Assembly (NCBI GenBank): GCA_001579985.1
Contig: LRSR01014839.1
Span: 1 to 38,680 of the forward strand
Length of the DNA stretch: 38,680 nt
Source of the DNA: Hypsibius dujardini
Lineage: Eukaryota; Tardigrada; Eutardigrada; Parachela; Hypsibiidae
Direction: 5' to 3'
Position numbers and translations under genes: made by a program. Numbering within the stretch: the first letter of the stretch is position 1; every line of letters starts with the position of its first letter. Shown piece after piece: positions 9,959 to 21,188 of this stretch. The notes under the pieces are model-generated. The model saw only the letters and a list, made by a program, of their open reading frames with translations, searched no databases and was not told the DNA's origin.

Positions 9959-11028
9959 CTGCATGTGGATTTTAATTAGAAAGAAATTGTCTCGCGGAAG
10001 TCGTGTCAGACGTCGAGTTGCTCGTCATAAACTCTTAAATTTTTCATGCCCATTTTCTTGCCGACCTGGTAACAAATTGGACATCCTTCGACTACGGGAT
10101 GGTTCATTTTCTTTCCTTACACAATAAGGTTAGACCCAAGGAAAATTATCTGTATACTTTGAACTAATCAGTAGCAGTGGTTGGGATCCTCGAAATTGGC
10201 AGGGTACCAAATTTTAACGAAGTAAGCTTATGCAATTACAAGTGGACTTAATATGACTCTCAAATGGCGAGATGTAAGACTGGTTTCAGTTGATGTTGTC
10301 TATCCTCCTTCGATGTTATGAGTTTGATAAATCGGAAATCACGGGAATTAGTACATCTTATGATCGAAAGATTTTTTAGTTAATCTCAATCGATCCTAAT
10401 GCAAATAATAATAATTGCAGTCCAATAATGCAAACACTTCTCACGCACAGGGTGTAATTATAAAGGGCGTGCTTCCAACAGTCCAATTATTGGTTCACCT
10501 TTCGAAGGGTGTGTACACTACGAAACAAACAAATTACCACGCAAATGTTGCGAGGTTCTCTGAGGCACAGGGGCACGTCAAATCGGAAGTAGATGCCACT
10601 AACGGAAACGGCACCCTCACCACGAATAACCAGCGGAAATAGGGGGGACATCAGTCATTACTCCCCGCTCCGAATGATGTGCCGTTCCCTTATACCGTGT
10701 CAACAGTAATCTTGGTCACGAGCTGCCGCACTCGGGGATATTTTCGGGGGAGGGGGGGGGAAGCAAAGCTTTTTTAAATTACTGGAGTTCCGCCCTGACT
10801 CGGAGCACTATTCAAGTGCCGAATTCAGAATCACTTCCAAATATTTTTTTATTTAGATCTACTTTAGTGATGAAAATAAAATAAATTATTTTGGTGGTAT
10901 TTCAATACTGGGAAAACACTGGAGGATTCTAAATTCCCGTCATTTTCACTGTAAAAAGAATGATTTTTAGAACTACATTTAGAATGACTTTTTGTGCACC
11001 ACCCATTCAAAATTCAATATGGAGTCGA

Positions 11029-11490
11029 TTGGCATCAGCCAAAAAAGGTCTAAGTCGGTGGGCGGAGCTATAAACGGATGAGCTATAAAAGAATGACGGA
11101 AAGTGGAACCTTTCTGTGTTTTTCCAACTTTAAACACCTTCAAAAACAAATTTGTTTGACTTTACCGGGGGAAATACATTTTTATATTTATCACTGAAGA
11201 GGGTTTAAACAAAAAATAGTTTGAAGTGATTCTGAATTCTGAATTTGAATAATATGCCCGAAGTGAGTAGTTTTTTTTGTGATTTCTAAAATGCATTCCA
11301 GAAGTTTTCTGGGGAAATTTCAAAGTAAGAACAACATGCAAATTTCTTTCCTATGATTTTGACTCCAAAAACTTCGATTTTCAGAGGTTACAATTCACGA
11401 TGTTTGATCTGACAGCGGTCAAAATTTAATTTGGTCTCGATTGGCATAGCAGAATATGTATTCCATACCAGCGAGTGAAGCTATGGGCCA
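11029..11490. repeat. Copy B fragments of the dispersed repeat family
   Basis: Near 11029-11075: gtcgattggcatcagcc followed by gtgggcggagctata. Near 11437-11490: ctcgattggcatagcag followed by gagtgaagctatgggcc. The words match copies A and C, and here the two halves are in the same orientation. Confidence 0.4.
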
Positions 11491-13290
11491 TTCAAGCTTT
11501 GACCGGACAGTAGCCGGGTTACACACTCCAGAAATGATTGTAACTCCGCCACTGAAATCCACAGAATATTCTACTGATGCTACTTTATTTCAAATTAACG
11601 TTTTAAAGAGCTAAAGAAATGTCGAAAATCGTGAAATTAAACCTTTTTCGAAAATCGAAGTTTTACAGTTTTAGTTTTACAGTACAGTACAGTACAGAGG
11701 TCAGAAATCGTCCAGTATCTTTTGGACTTTAACATCTCACAAGGACAATTTTTTGGAGCTTTGCCAATCAAATTAGTTATTTTTTATTAGTTATTAGTTA
11801 CAGCTATTTAACTAGCTAGAGTTATTAGTTATTAGTTAAATAAATCATCACTGAAACAGATAATGAAACTAATGGGAAACAATAAACTAGAGACATTTTG
11901 CGCTCCCCCTCTGAAAGATCAGTCCACGTCAAATGGAATGCGTCTGCATGTCTCAAAGAGGTTGCACATGTTGCTTTTTGGTACGTGGACGACCATCTGG
12001 AAGTCATTTCATTGTTTAAGCTTTCCGTGCTCTCCTTAAGCTAAAATTGGGGACTCAAACTGGCAGTTCAGCCGCATACCACGCCTGGCTTTCATAGAAA
12101 TATTTTGCCGTTATAAATTTCAGTGAAAGTTGAAAGGTTCACCAATAAATAATGAGCGAGAATGACGCGTCAACCTGATCGAACCCCTACCATTACTAAC
12201 TAAGCATACGGAAGGTATCAATCAGAGATGTTGCAATTTTTACACGTAACATGTTTGAACGTGGGGTGCATCTCATCCCTTGAACTTGAAGGTCACAGTT
12301 CATACATTTATTTTATTATATTGTTGTCCTCTGTCATTTCCTTGAGGACTTGCCAATCAATGTAATGCTTAACCTCACCCCGTACAGCATTTCGCATGAT
12401 CATTACGTGATTCATTCAAATTTAATTCACACGAGCTAGGCCTCAATTTTCCTTGTCTACACGCTGGCAACAAGCCTCATCATTCAAACGCGGTGTTTTC
12501 CCTTCCCTTGTACTTCAAACACAGAGATTGGCTCAAAATATATTTCATTTTCCTTTTTGTTGGATACGAGGCTCTTTTCTTTAAATAACTTCTCCGTTTT
12601 TTGGATGACAAGTCCGTTTCTTTGGATTTTGAAAATTAAATTTTAACGACTTGAACCATGTACCAAAAGACCAGATTAATGTTTTAGAGACTTGATCATA
12701 GAGTATCCACCAATAGATATAATTAATTGATATTAACCCCCCCCCCGCCGTGCCATGCAATTAATCCGTCGTGCATCATCTTGACTGAATATTTGTTTAG
12801 TCGCAGAAAATGGCGGCCTGGTCAATTTTACCATAATAAATTATGTTTGGTGTCTATCTTTTTAGTTTGTAAGTAACTTCTTGACTTGCTAGGCTTTAGT
12901 CAGTTTAAATTTGCAGGAGGATCACACGCAGGGGACCAGGAGTAGCTAAGATCTAAGTCCATTGGCCAGCAGAAGACTGACAGACTAGCTACATCAATTG
13001 GTCTAAGGTCTACGGTTTACGAACAGAAAACTTTTGTTTTGAGAAACATAAACTTTTGTTGAGGGAAAATGGGTTGTCCTTTAAGGAAAAAAAGGACTTG
13101 TTTTAAAAGAAAAGGAAACATAATCCTGACTTGAGCAAGAATGAAGATTTCCCCTGCCGATCGTTGTGGGTTTTTTCTCTCAAATACTTGCACATACATC
13201 ATGATATCACATTGAGGTCTCGGGCTGACATCTGGGCGAGAATGACATCCGCGGTTTCAGAAAAAAATAACGAAAAACATAATTCTCGCA

Positions 13291-13712
13291 CAGTGTTATG
13301 ACCCCCGGGCTTGAGTGATTGATTGATCAGCAACGTTTCCGAAGTTTTTTATCTCAACCGCAAAACGTTTGCTTTCAACATTTTTGACACCCATCTACTC
13401 GAATTCGATTTGAAATCGATTGGAATTAGCAAAATCTTATTTGGATGCCATGAGGTCGGAGCTTTAGATCATTTCTGCAACGTCACTCGGAAACCAAAAC
13501 TGAAACTAGCCCATAGCTCCGCCCCCTGACATTCAAAAATACTCTGCTATATAATGTCAATCGATTCCATATCCAATTTAAAGTAGAAGAGTGTAAAAAA
13601 TGTCGGAATCAAACGTTTTCCAAAACATGACGTTTTACGGTTGGGATCAAGAAAACTGAACTTCGGAAACGTTATTAATGAATGAATCGATCAAGCCCCA
13701 GGCCATAACACG
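13291..13712. repeat. Foldback/MITE-like repeat, copy C of the family
   Basis: The left arm (gtgttatgac, then gggcttgagtgattgattgatc, then aacgtttccgaagtt) has its reverse complement at the right end (aacttcggaaacgtt ... cgatcaagcccc ... cataacac). Inner blocks also pair: gaaatcgattggaattagc against gtcaatcgattccat, and the inverted tagctccgccccctga. Length is about 420 bp with arms diverged by perhaps 20 percent. No certain target duplication. Confidence 0.6.
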
Positions 13713-14564
13713 AAGTGGTGCAGGAATTATTTTCTTCTTTATTTTTTTTGAAACTGCGGATATGAATCCCAGCCCGTGATAACAATGTAAAATCATGATA
13801 TATAGACAGGTATTTGAAAAAAAATTTACTCCGATCGGGAGGGAAAATCTCCGTTCTTGCCCAAGTAAGCCGCAGAGGTTACATGATTTGGCGCCGTCAT
13901 ATGATTAGCCTTCCAACGACCCACCTTAAAGCTGCTGCGATGTTCCAGTTCAGTGGAGCAACCCTTATTGCGATTCCCTGATATGGTTCAGCATAGCACG
14001 TGCACTCGCACGTCATTGGCGGGGAGGGGGGAGGATCTATACTGCATATACTCATAAAGTCTGCAACTGAACCCTCGTTCACACACATTGTATTTTCATA
14101 AGACGGCAGGTGAAAAATTTAATTAAAGACGGAGGGTCTTTCACATACCTTTGCGCGTGCGCGGTCATAAATTAGAGTTTCATATGTCTTCCGTTCCTCT
14201 AACGATTTTAAAAGTCGGAGCAAATGATTCAACGCATGATCATATCCTGCTATGCACACTGATGGGACGTGTATTTATTAAGACATCCCGGGAAATGCAA
14301 ACATATTAATCATATCGCTTTTTCCCATCTCTTGCCCACGTTAAAAATATGCGATTTCACTTTGTCCCACATCCTGTTTGCACATGAATTTCCCGTGCAG
14401 TTTCGGCCATTTTTAATCGAATTAATTAGACATACCAAAAATCTTTCACATGGCGATGTATTTTCTTTTTTAACAGCTGAATATTTTCAACCTCTCTCGC
14501 ACGGGTATCTGTTGATCTGGGTCTCAGCGAAATTCGGCCATTTTGAATTCCGTCTCCTTTCACT

Positions 14565-17500
14565 ATGAACTCCACTTTCAACATTACCGGAAACAATACC
14601 GCCTTGGACGTCCGGAGAAATCGGCAGTTATTGGGCTGGATCGTGGGCATTTTACTCACCGACTCTTTCGGTGTGATCGCCAACGTCGTTCTGCTTCTGG
14701 CCTTGACCGTACATCGACCGCTGCGGCATTTGTCCAGCCGAGCGCTCATCACCAACTGCGTAGCGATCGACCTCTATACCACTCTGATCAGTGTGCCGAC
14801 CTCGACCATTCCGGTGTACCTTGGGCCAGGTTATGCGATGCCGTGGAGATTCTGTCGCTACCAAGCTATTCCGGTCTACATCGCCTACTCCGCGGGACTT
14901 CACGCTGCGGCAGTCCTCGCGGCTTACCGTCTAATTGCAGGTACATCGTACTTTTAAAATTGTTCCAATTAACCGAAAGTCAATACCGACTAGATTTTAG
15001 CAGCACCTCCAAAAAAGAAAACAAATTCTAAAGGCGAATGCAATGTATAGTCTCTCCCGAAAACACCCATCAGAAATCCGGTTACAATCGCTAATTATTC
15101 CATTTACTGTCTTAAATACCGTTACATATTGCGTAACAAAGCAGCTTGTAATCCTTTTAGTCCCTGAAGTAAAAAGATGACCAAGCGAATTACCATTTAT
15201 GACACCAATTTTTTGGAGACTAAGCATTTTTCCAGATTAAGTTTGAAAAGTCTGGAAATGGAGAAAATCTAAGTGATTTCAATAATTTTGCTACGCACAG
15301 AGTTTAAAAATACTTCTAGTGTTACGTAGTGCTGTATATTTGTTTTTAACTCATAAGTCTTTAGTGATGTATAAGAAAATTTAAACTCCCGGTCTTCTGG
15401 CGCATATAAGGTAAAGTTTCGCTCACGAGCACACCTACAGTAAATGCGAGTATACCAGTTCACTCCAGAGGTAATGATCCTACATTTTTGGCAGTCAACT
15501 AGTCATAGTAAGCTCAAATATTTAGTGAATTCATGTTCCCATTCAAATTAAAAAGTTCGAAAAATGTGTTTGAATCACGCCTTCGCTGGAAATAAATTGA
15601 CAGCGGCTAGTTTTGCGACACGAAAAAAGTAGCCACGTTTCCTCAGTCATGGATGCATGATGAATTTCACCTGCAGTCTAGCGCTTGAATTGTAGTGTTT
15701 TGAGTTTTGCTTGAATTAGATCAAGTCATTTGGAAGAGTTTTTCCTGACATAATCAGCGTCGTAAAATAAAATTCCCCGGATTTGATGGGTGGAACCAAA
15801 ATTTCGGACAAAATGATTGAAATTAATCTCCTTGTGTCAGAAAAAACTTTTAAGTTCTCGAAAACAAGCGGATGCCAAAAACGTAATATTACAAAACTAA
15901 GCCATAGCTGACATCAATAGCTACCAGACTGAATAGATTTTGTGCTTTAATTTAAAACAGCAAGAAATGTATCCAGAAGTTTGCAAATTTGATTAGTGAC
16001 TTTAATGTCTACGTGTACCGGAAACGAGTCTTGTGCTAACAGTGTTGAGGATTCGGTTGCTAGCCCCCCCCCCCCGGCAGGAAGATGTTGACATGGGTGC
16101 TCAAATACATTTTGTAGTCCGCAAATCTGTATAAATTTGTTGTTTCGAAATATATTTTAAAGTGCCTCCAAATTTAAGCAAATTGCAAAGTGCTCCCCAA
16201 ACGAAGGGCTGTTTTTATCCCATCAGTGAGGGTTATTACTATTGATGCCTTAAAGAACCGGATAAACGAAATCAAAATAATTTTTTTTATTTAAGTAGCG
16301 TAGGAGTGCTTCTAAATATTGTTAATATAATGATTTGTCGTTACTTTTCAATTTGCATTTCTAAACATGGAGGATCATTACCTTTGGAGTGAACTGGTGC
16401 ATTAAGACGACAAAAGATTTAAACTTGTTTATAGAAATTACTATCAACTCCGCCTGTGTTCCATCTAACGAGTTTCATATCATTTTGCAGCTAGTCTCAT
16501 GCCGACATCGTTGTAAAATATTGATCTTTAAATCAATTTTAACTTCATTCTAAATTACTGCCGACAGGATCATTTATAATACAATGCCACACGAACTGTA
16601 CATTTTCTATATATTTGCACTGCTTCAAAAATAAATATGATCGCAGGCGTGGCACCGCGGATCTTCGCTATAGTCAGCCGGAAAGTCGCCGTCAACACTC
16701 TCATCCTGCTACCGTGGTGCATCGCACTGACCTTAAACATTTTCCCCACCATCGATGTGGGATGGAAAATCCGCCGAAATTCGGTGTCTGGCGGCTGCAC
16801 CTACATGGCTATTGGGAACAGCACGCTACCCATGCTGATATACACCACCGTGGGGATCTATTTACCGACAGCCCTGACGGGAGCTTGCTATACAGTAGTA
16901 TTGCTCAAAACGCTGTGTGACCTCCGGAAGCGACGGAGCAGTCGCTTGTTACACCGGAGACTGGAGATTTCCCGGACGCTGTTTCTCTCCTTCCTCTGGC
17001 ATTGCGTTACACTCTATCCTACAAACATTATCATAACATTTTTTCCCTCGTCCTACTCGGAAAATTTCGGTTTGCAATTGGGTGTCAGATACCTCGGGAA
17101 CTGCTTCAGTGCCATTAACCCGGTTAGGCTCATAGTAATAATCTGTGGTCAGAATTTCATGTCACTAAAACAGGTTGTTTGCAAATGTACACAAGGTCAC
17201 AACTTTTGTTCGGTCGTGCGAATCCCATACCATTATTGCCTGGTAGGATTTAGGGATGGCATCAAATGCTATATGTCAAATTCAAATCCAACTGAAATCA
17301 AATAGAGTCCGTTTTCGATTTTTTGATTAGAAATTCATCTAATTTGCATCTGATTTTGATTTGATTTTAGGCATTTTTAAGCCAATACTGCTTCCTAAAA
17401 CTCCGTAAATTCATACCTTTTTATCAGTTTGATAGGATGTTCGGTCAAAAATTGAGCGACCTAGTTTGGTTTTCTGTTTCATGGCAAAAAGGAGTGATAA

Positions 17501-18740
17501 GAAGTCAATGTGCATTGTGTAAACCTAATGTTTTGGAATAATGTTAGTGATATTAAATTGACGTAAATACTTTAAACAAGCATTCTATGAACTTCAGTTG
17601 GGGAGCTCCGTACAACTACATATATGAGGAAAAAACGTGCCAAAACAATGAGAAATGAATTTTTTTTATCATAAGTTCTGTCAAATCGAAAGCACATCAA
17701 TTGAATTTCAAAATCAAATCAAATCAAACTTAATTAAAATAAAATAAAGTCAAATGTGCTTTTTCGTCATTTGATGCCATCTCTAGCAGGTTGAGCCCTT
17801 CCATGTTATGGTGACTGCGTAAAATCGGACGGGGCAAGGTTGTGGCCATGTGTGCATGAAAATTCACAATATTTATGAACTCACAAGGGAGTTCCACCAC
17901 TCTCGAAGGTGAAATCTTGCACATCTGTTAATTTTGTAGTGTGCATCCATATTATGTGATGCCATTTCCATCGAGAAAAAAAAACGTGTGGAAACAATTT
18001 TCTAAAAATAAAAATGTACTACGTGGTGGTACATAGATGGTGCTGCCAATGTTACCGTATACCGCGTCAGTTGATTGCTACATTGCTACATTGATTATTA
18101 CATGTGTCGGTGTTACTACTAATTGCATAGTCCTTGTCAACGACAGAAACGAACCAATAACGACTGTAGCCGAATAAATCAATCAACTGACAGGGCATAC
18201 GGTAACATTAACAGCGCCATCTATGTACCACCACGTAGTACATTTTTATTTTTAGAAAATTGTTTCCACACGTTTTTTTTTCTCGATGGAAATGGCATCA
18301 CATAATATGGACGCACACTAGAAAATTAACAGATGTGCAAGAATTCACCTTCGAGAGTGGTGGAATTCCTTTGTCTGACATACCAAATGCATTACTGGTT
18401 TGCATGGCTAATTTAGTTTGATATATGAAACAAATTATTTCTGGTATTAAATAAATTAATTTAGAGGTAAAGGTTCAGTGTCTTTAAATTGTATTGTACA
18501 TGTTCATTTTTATACCGAGTCAATTGAACCGCCTTGATGTAATTTTGCTCGGTTCGCCTTCCTGTGCAGGTCTTTTTTTGGGCTAGCAGTCGAATGTTTC
18601 AAAACGGGATTCGAGAGGTGCTCCAGGGTGAGTTCTGCAGAATGCTCAAGGATCGGCATCGTGTAGCCTCGCAAGATACTTCAAAACCGGCAAAGATTGC
18701 TCTTGTCAACTGCGCACATGTAGAATGTCTTGTAAACTGA
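14565..18740 (+). CDS. Rhodopsin-like 7TM receptor 2, three exons, intact
   Basis: Exons 14565-14940 (donor gtacat), 16647-17122 (acceptor atcgcag, donor gttagg) and 18570-18740 (acceptor tgtgcag); phases match and give 340 residues. The extracellular N-terminus has glycosylation sites (NST, NIT, NNT). TM1 has Asn40, TM2 Asp69, TM3 starts at Cys97 and ends Y121-R122-L123 in place of DRY, TM4 has Trp149, extracellular loop 2 has Cys176 (disulphide to Cys97), TM5 Pro199, TM6 WHCVTLYP with Pro250, and TM7 NCFSAINP then VFFW instead of NPxxY. All class A hallmarks are present except DRY and NPxxY, so coupling may be atypical. It is a paralogue of receptor 1: the third intron position (after the TM7 NP codons) is shared and the first is not. 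Ligand unknown; plasma membrane inferred. Confidence 0.88.
17883..18374. repeat. Long foldback (hairpin) element in receptor 2 intron 2
   Basis: Arms of about 195 bp, 17883-18077 and 18179-18374, are reverse complements with only scattered mismatches by eye, around a loop of about 100 bp. Landmarks: ccaccactctcgaaggtgaa against ttcaccttcgagagtggtgg, and tgtactacgtggtggtacat against atgtaccaccacgtagtaca. It is a foldback or MITE-like insertion in intron 2 (17123-18569), so the primary transcript would contain a very long hairpin. Ends are ACAAGGGA and TCCTTTGT; a target duplication is not clear. Confidence 0.9.
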
Positions 18741-20771
18741 TTGTTCCAGCTTAAGAATATATCATCTTTGGCCTCCTGGTATGCGTACGATGTAAATAGT
18801 GCAGTCCGAGTACGTGCTGGTCTGCAGTGTGTGTACTAGTGTGCTAATGCAATACATCTTTTTCTGCTTTTTGGATTAAAATACAAACCGGGTAAAACTC
18901 CCATTGGTGCGCAAGTTTGGAAGTTGTATAAATGCCGCGTTCGGACATTACATCATCATTGTTTGTCGATAATTTGGGTTCGATAAATCGAATCGACCAA
19001 AAATTGAACACATATTCTACAATAATTTTGTAAAAACAAAACAAAACAAAAATATTGTGGCTATTTTGATTGATATTCGTCATGATTTGCCGTTTGCTGT
19101 GTCGTGCGCGGCATTTATGGCAAATCAAAAATTGCGCCGCATTGGGAGTTTCACCTCGAAGAGTTTAAAATACTTCCGTTGCGACCTGGGAATTGGAATG
19201 CCGCCACGTAATGAGTTGATTAATTATGTCTGATTACCATGCCCATTAAAGAAACCAACTGATGCGATTATATAAAAGAGGGAAGAGAACCGGAAGGCAG
19301 GCATTTAAACGGCTACCTACATAAGGATCTCAATCCCAATCTCAGGTATGTCCTCTGGGATTGATTGGGATGGTCCATCCCACATTCGAGGTATCCACAT
19401 TTGCGAGGGGGTTTGGTAAACTGGGGTCATGGTTTCCCATGGAATAAGTTTCGGCAGCAATTCTGCTTGGAGCCAGGGGTGGCCTCTGCCCCGTCCCACC
19501 CCTAGCCCCGCCCATAGACCCCCAAGCAGAAGTATCCAATATCATTCCATTGGGCCCAGCTTCCGTGAGATCTCAATCCCACACCAATCTTATATCCAAC
19601 CCAAACTCGGCCTGGAGCTTGAATTAACAATCCTATACCTAAACAAGCTTGCATGCCTACGTCATGTGGAATTCGGCACGGCAGCGCTCACACAGGAGAC
19701 TGAGGAGATCCATCTTGCTCACACACCTTACAGCGTTGTAGACCCAGCAAACTGAGTACTACGTCACAAGCTACAAGCCAATTTTCAGTCATTGCAACAC
19801 ATAGAAATGAGAAACACTTCGCGGAATATGAGCTGTTGCGTAAGATGTTTTCCTTCTCCTTTTCCAGTTCACAAAACGTTGCTGGTTCAACCAGGTTTTG
19901 TACGAACAGAAGCATATGAAATGGAACAGGATATGATGTGAAACACAGTTTTGGGCTAGTAAGGACACTCACTCATTCAGTCACTCAATCGCCCACATAG
20001 CGAGTGCTGCTACAGCCCAAAATTCCTCGTTTCAAGTCATGTTTCGCTTTGATTCACAAGATTTGATTTGATTCACTTCTCTTCGTACGAGGTAAACATT
20101 TTAAGTTGACGCACTTTTTACTTCCCTGCTGTTTCACAATTTGCCAATAGAGATGTCATTTGAAACATTGAAAACGTCCAAAAACTCTTGGTAACAAGTA
20201 TGCCCAATCAAAAGTAGAATCGGGTTGTAGACTAAGTACGAGTGTTTGAACAAAAGGAGAAATTTTGTTGTAAAAACTGTCGGATTCGAGGCTGTAGGGG
20301 CGCCACTTGCTCTTTTGCACACACATCGCATCGTGCGCAATTTCACTTTGACAAAGCAAACCACAACAATTGCGAAAGTTGCGACATGTGCGCCCCCTGT
20401 TTCCCTCGATGCGTCAACTTAAAAGCGATTTTGCCAGTGCCTCGTACTTAAACTGCAATTGTTCTCAAGTTTTACCCTTCTACTGTTGCGCTGCAATGCA
20501 ATCTGCCGCCCAGCTACAGCGCAGCGAACTGCATTGGAGTGCCGAAGGAAAGCGCCCAAATAACAGCCCGCCTTCTTTTTCCGTCATGGTCTATCGGCCA
20601 ATCAGAATGCCCGATGGCGGCGCCAAAATCGCCCATGCGCTGTGCCTCCGTTATAATTGTGTTTTTCCATCTCGCTGGGTCGACTTTTGATTGATTGATT
20701 GCTTGATGGATTCATTGATTTAGTAGTTCTCAATTTATTCTGGTGCGACAGGAAGGACCGGTGCGGTTGTG
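18741..20771. other. Gene-free region between receptor 2 and the tandem kinase
   Basis: No supportable exon. A tatataaaag word near 19269 resembles a TATA box but leads into no gene. Around 19310-19560 is a more GC-rich segment with an imperfect foldback (ttctgcttgg near 19460 against ccaagcagaa near 19522). The right-hand part is the upstream region of the kinase gene. Confidence 0.45.
20596..20630 (+). promoter_or_regulatory. Possible kinase promoter elements: CCAAT box and E2F-like site
   Basis: About 150-170 bases upstream of the start codon at 20772 are a CCAAT box (ggccaatcag, 20596-20605) and GCGCCAAAA (20620-20628), the reverse complement of TTTTGGCGC, which fits the E2F consensus. 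The local sequence is more GC-rich than its flanks. Motif-level evidence only. Confidence 0.35.
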
Positions 20772-21154
20772 ATGCAACAACTGACAAATTCCCGAAGGTA
20801 AAGTTTTATAAGAATTTTTAACGCTGAAACTGTTAAAATAAGAAGCGTCGAATTTATAAGTAAAGACTCCGTTATGCCCTACAGGAGCATTGCTTCGAAG
20901 GAACTCACTTGAAAGGTTGATCATTTTGCTGCTACTTACTTATAATTTGATCCGTTGTTTGATTGATGAATTGTGTAGCGCTTCACGTTCGAGCCGAATG
21001 GGCCTGTAATTACTGTGCTGGCTTGATTGATTGATTGATTATGCAGCAGTTGAAGTTCGAGCCGAATGGGCCTGTGTTTGCTGTGCTGGCTTGATTGATT
21101 GATTGATTATGCAGCAGTTGAAGTTCGAGCCGAATGAGCCTGTAATCGCTGTGC

Positions 21155-21188
<34 letters not shown>

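Larger units (their letters stand above)
9959..14564. other. Gene-free region between the two receptors
   Basis: About 4.6 kb without a supportable exon; the short frames have no motifs or splice context. It contains a C-run near 12737, short tandem repeats near 11688 (acagt) and 11770-11840 (ttagttatta), and copies of the dispersed repeat family at 11029-11100, 11420-11490 and 13291-13712. The receptor 2 promoter must lie at the right end; I see no certain core element. Confidence 0.5.

Noticed and set aside
9741-10127. Long plus-strand frame overlapping the last receptor 1 exon
   Set aside because: A shadow in another frame; the frame continuing the NP motif after the acceptor at 9754 matches receptor 2 (F-x-W-x-S-S).
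18844-19128. 94-residue minus-strand frame
   Set aside because: AT-rich, no motif, no splice or signal context; probably chance.
19310-19560. Possible promoter and gene after tatataaaag
   Set aside because: The downstream GC-rich segment is an imperfect foldback, and no exon with proper splice sites follows.
20242-20451. Plus-strand frame with Cys/His spacing like a CCCH zinc finger
   Set aside because: No real ATG-to-domain context, no splice partner and only one loose Cys/His cluster; low-complexity coincidence is more likely.
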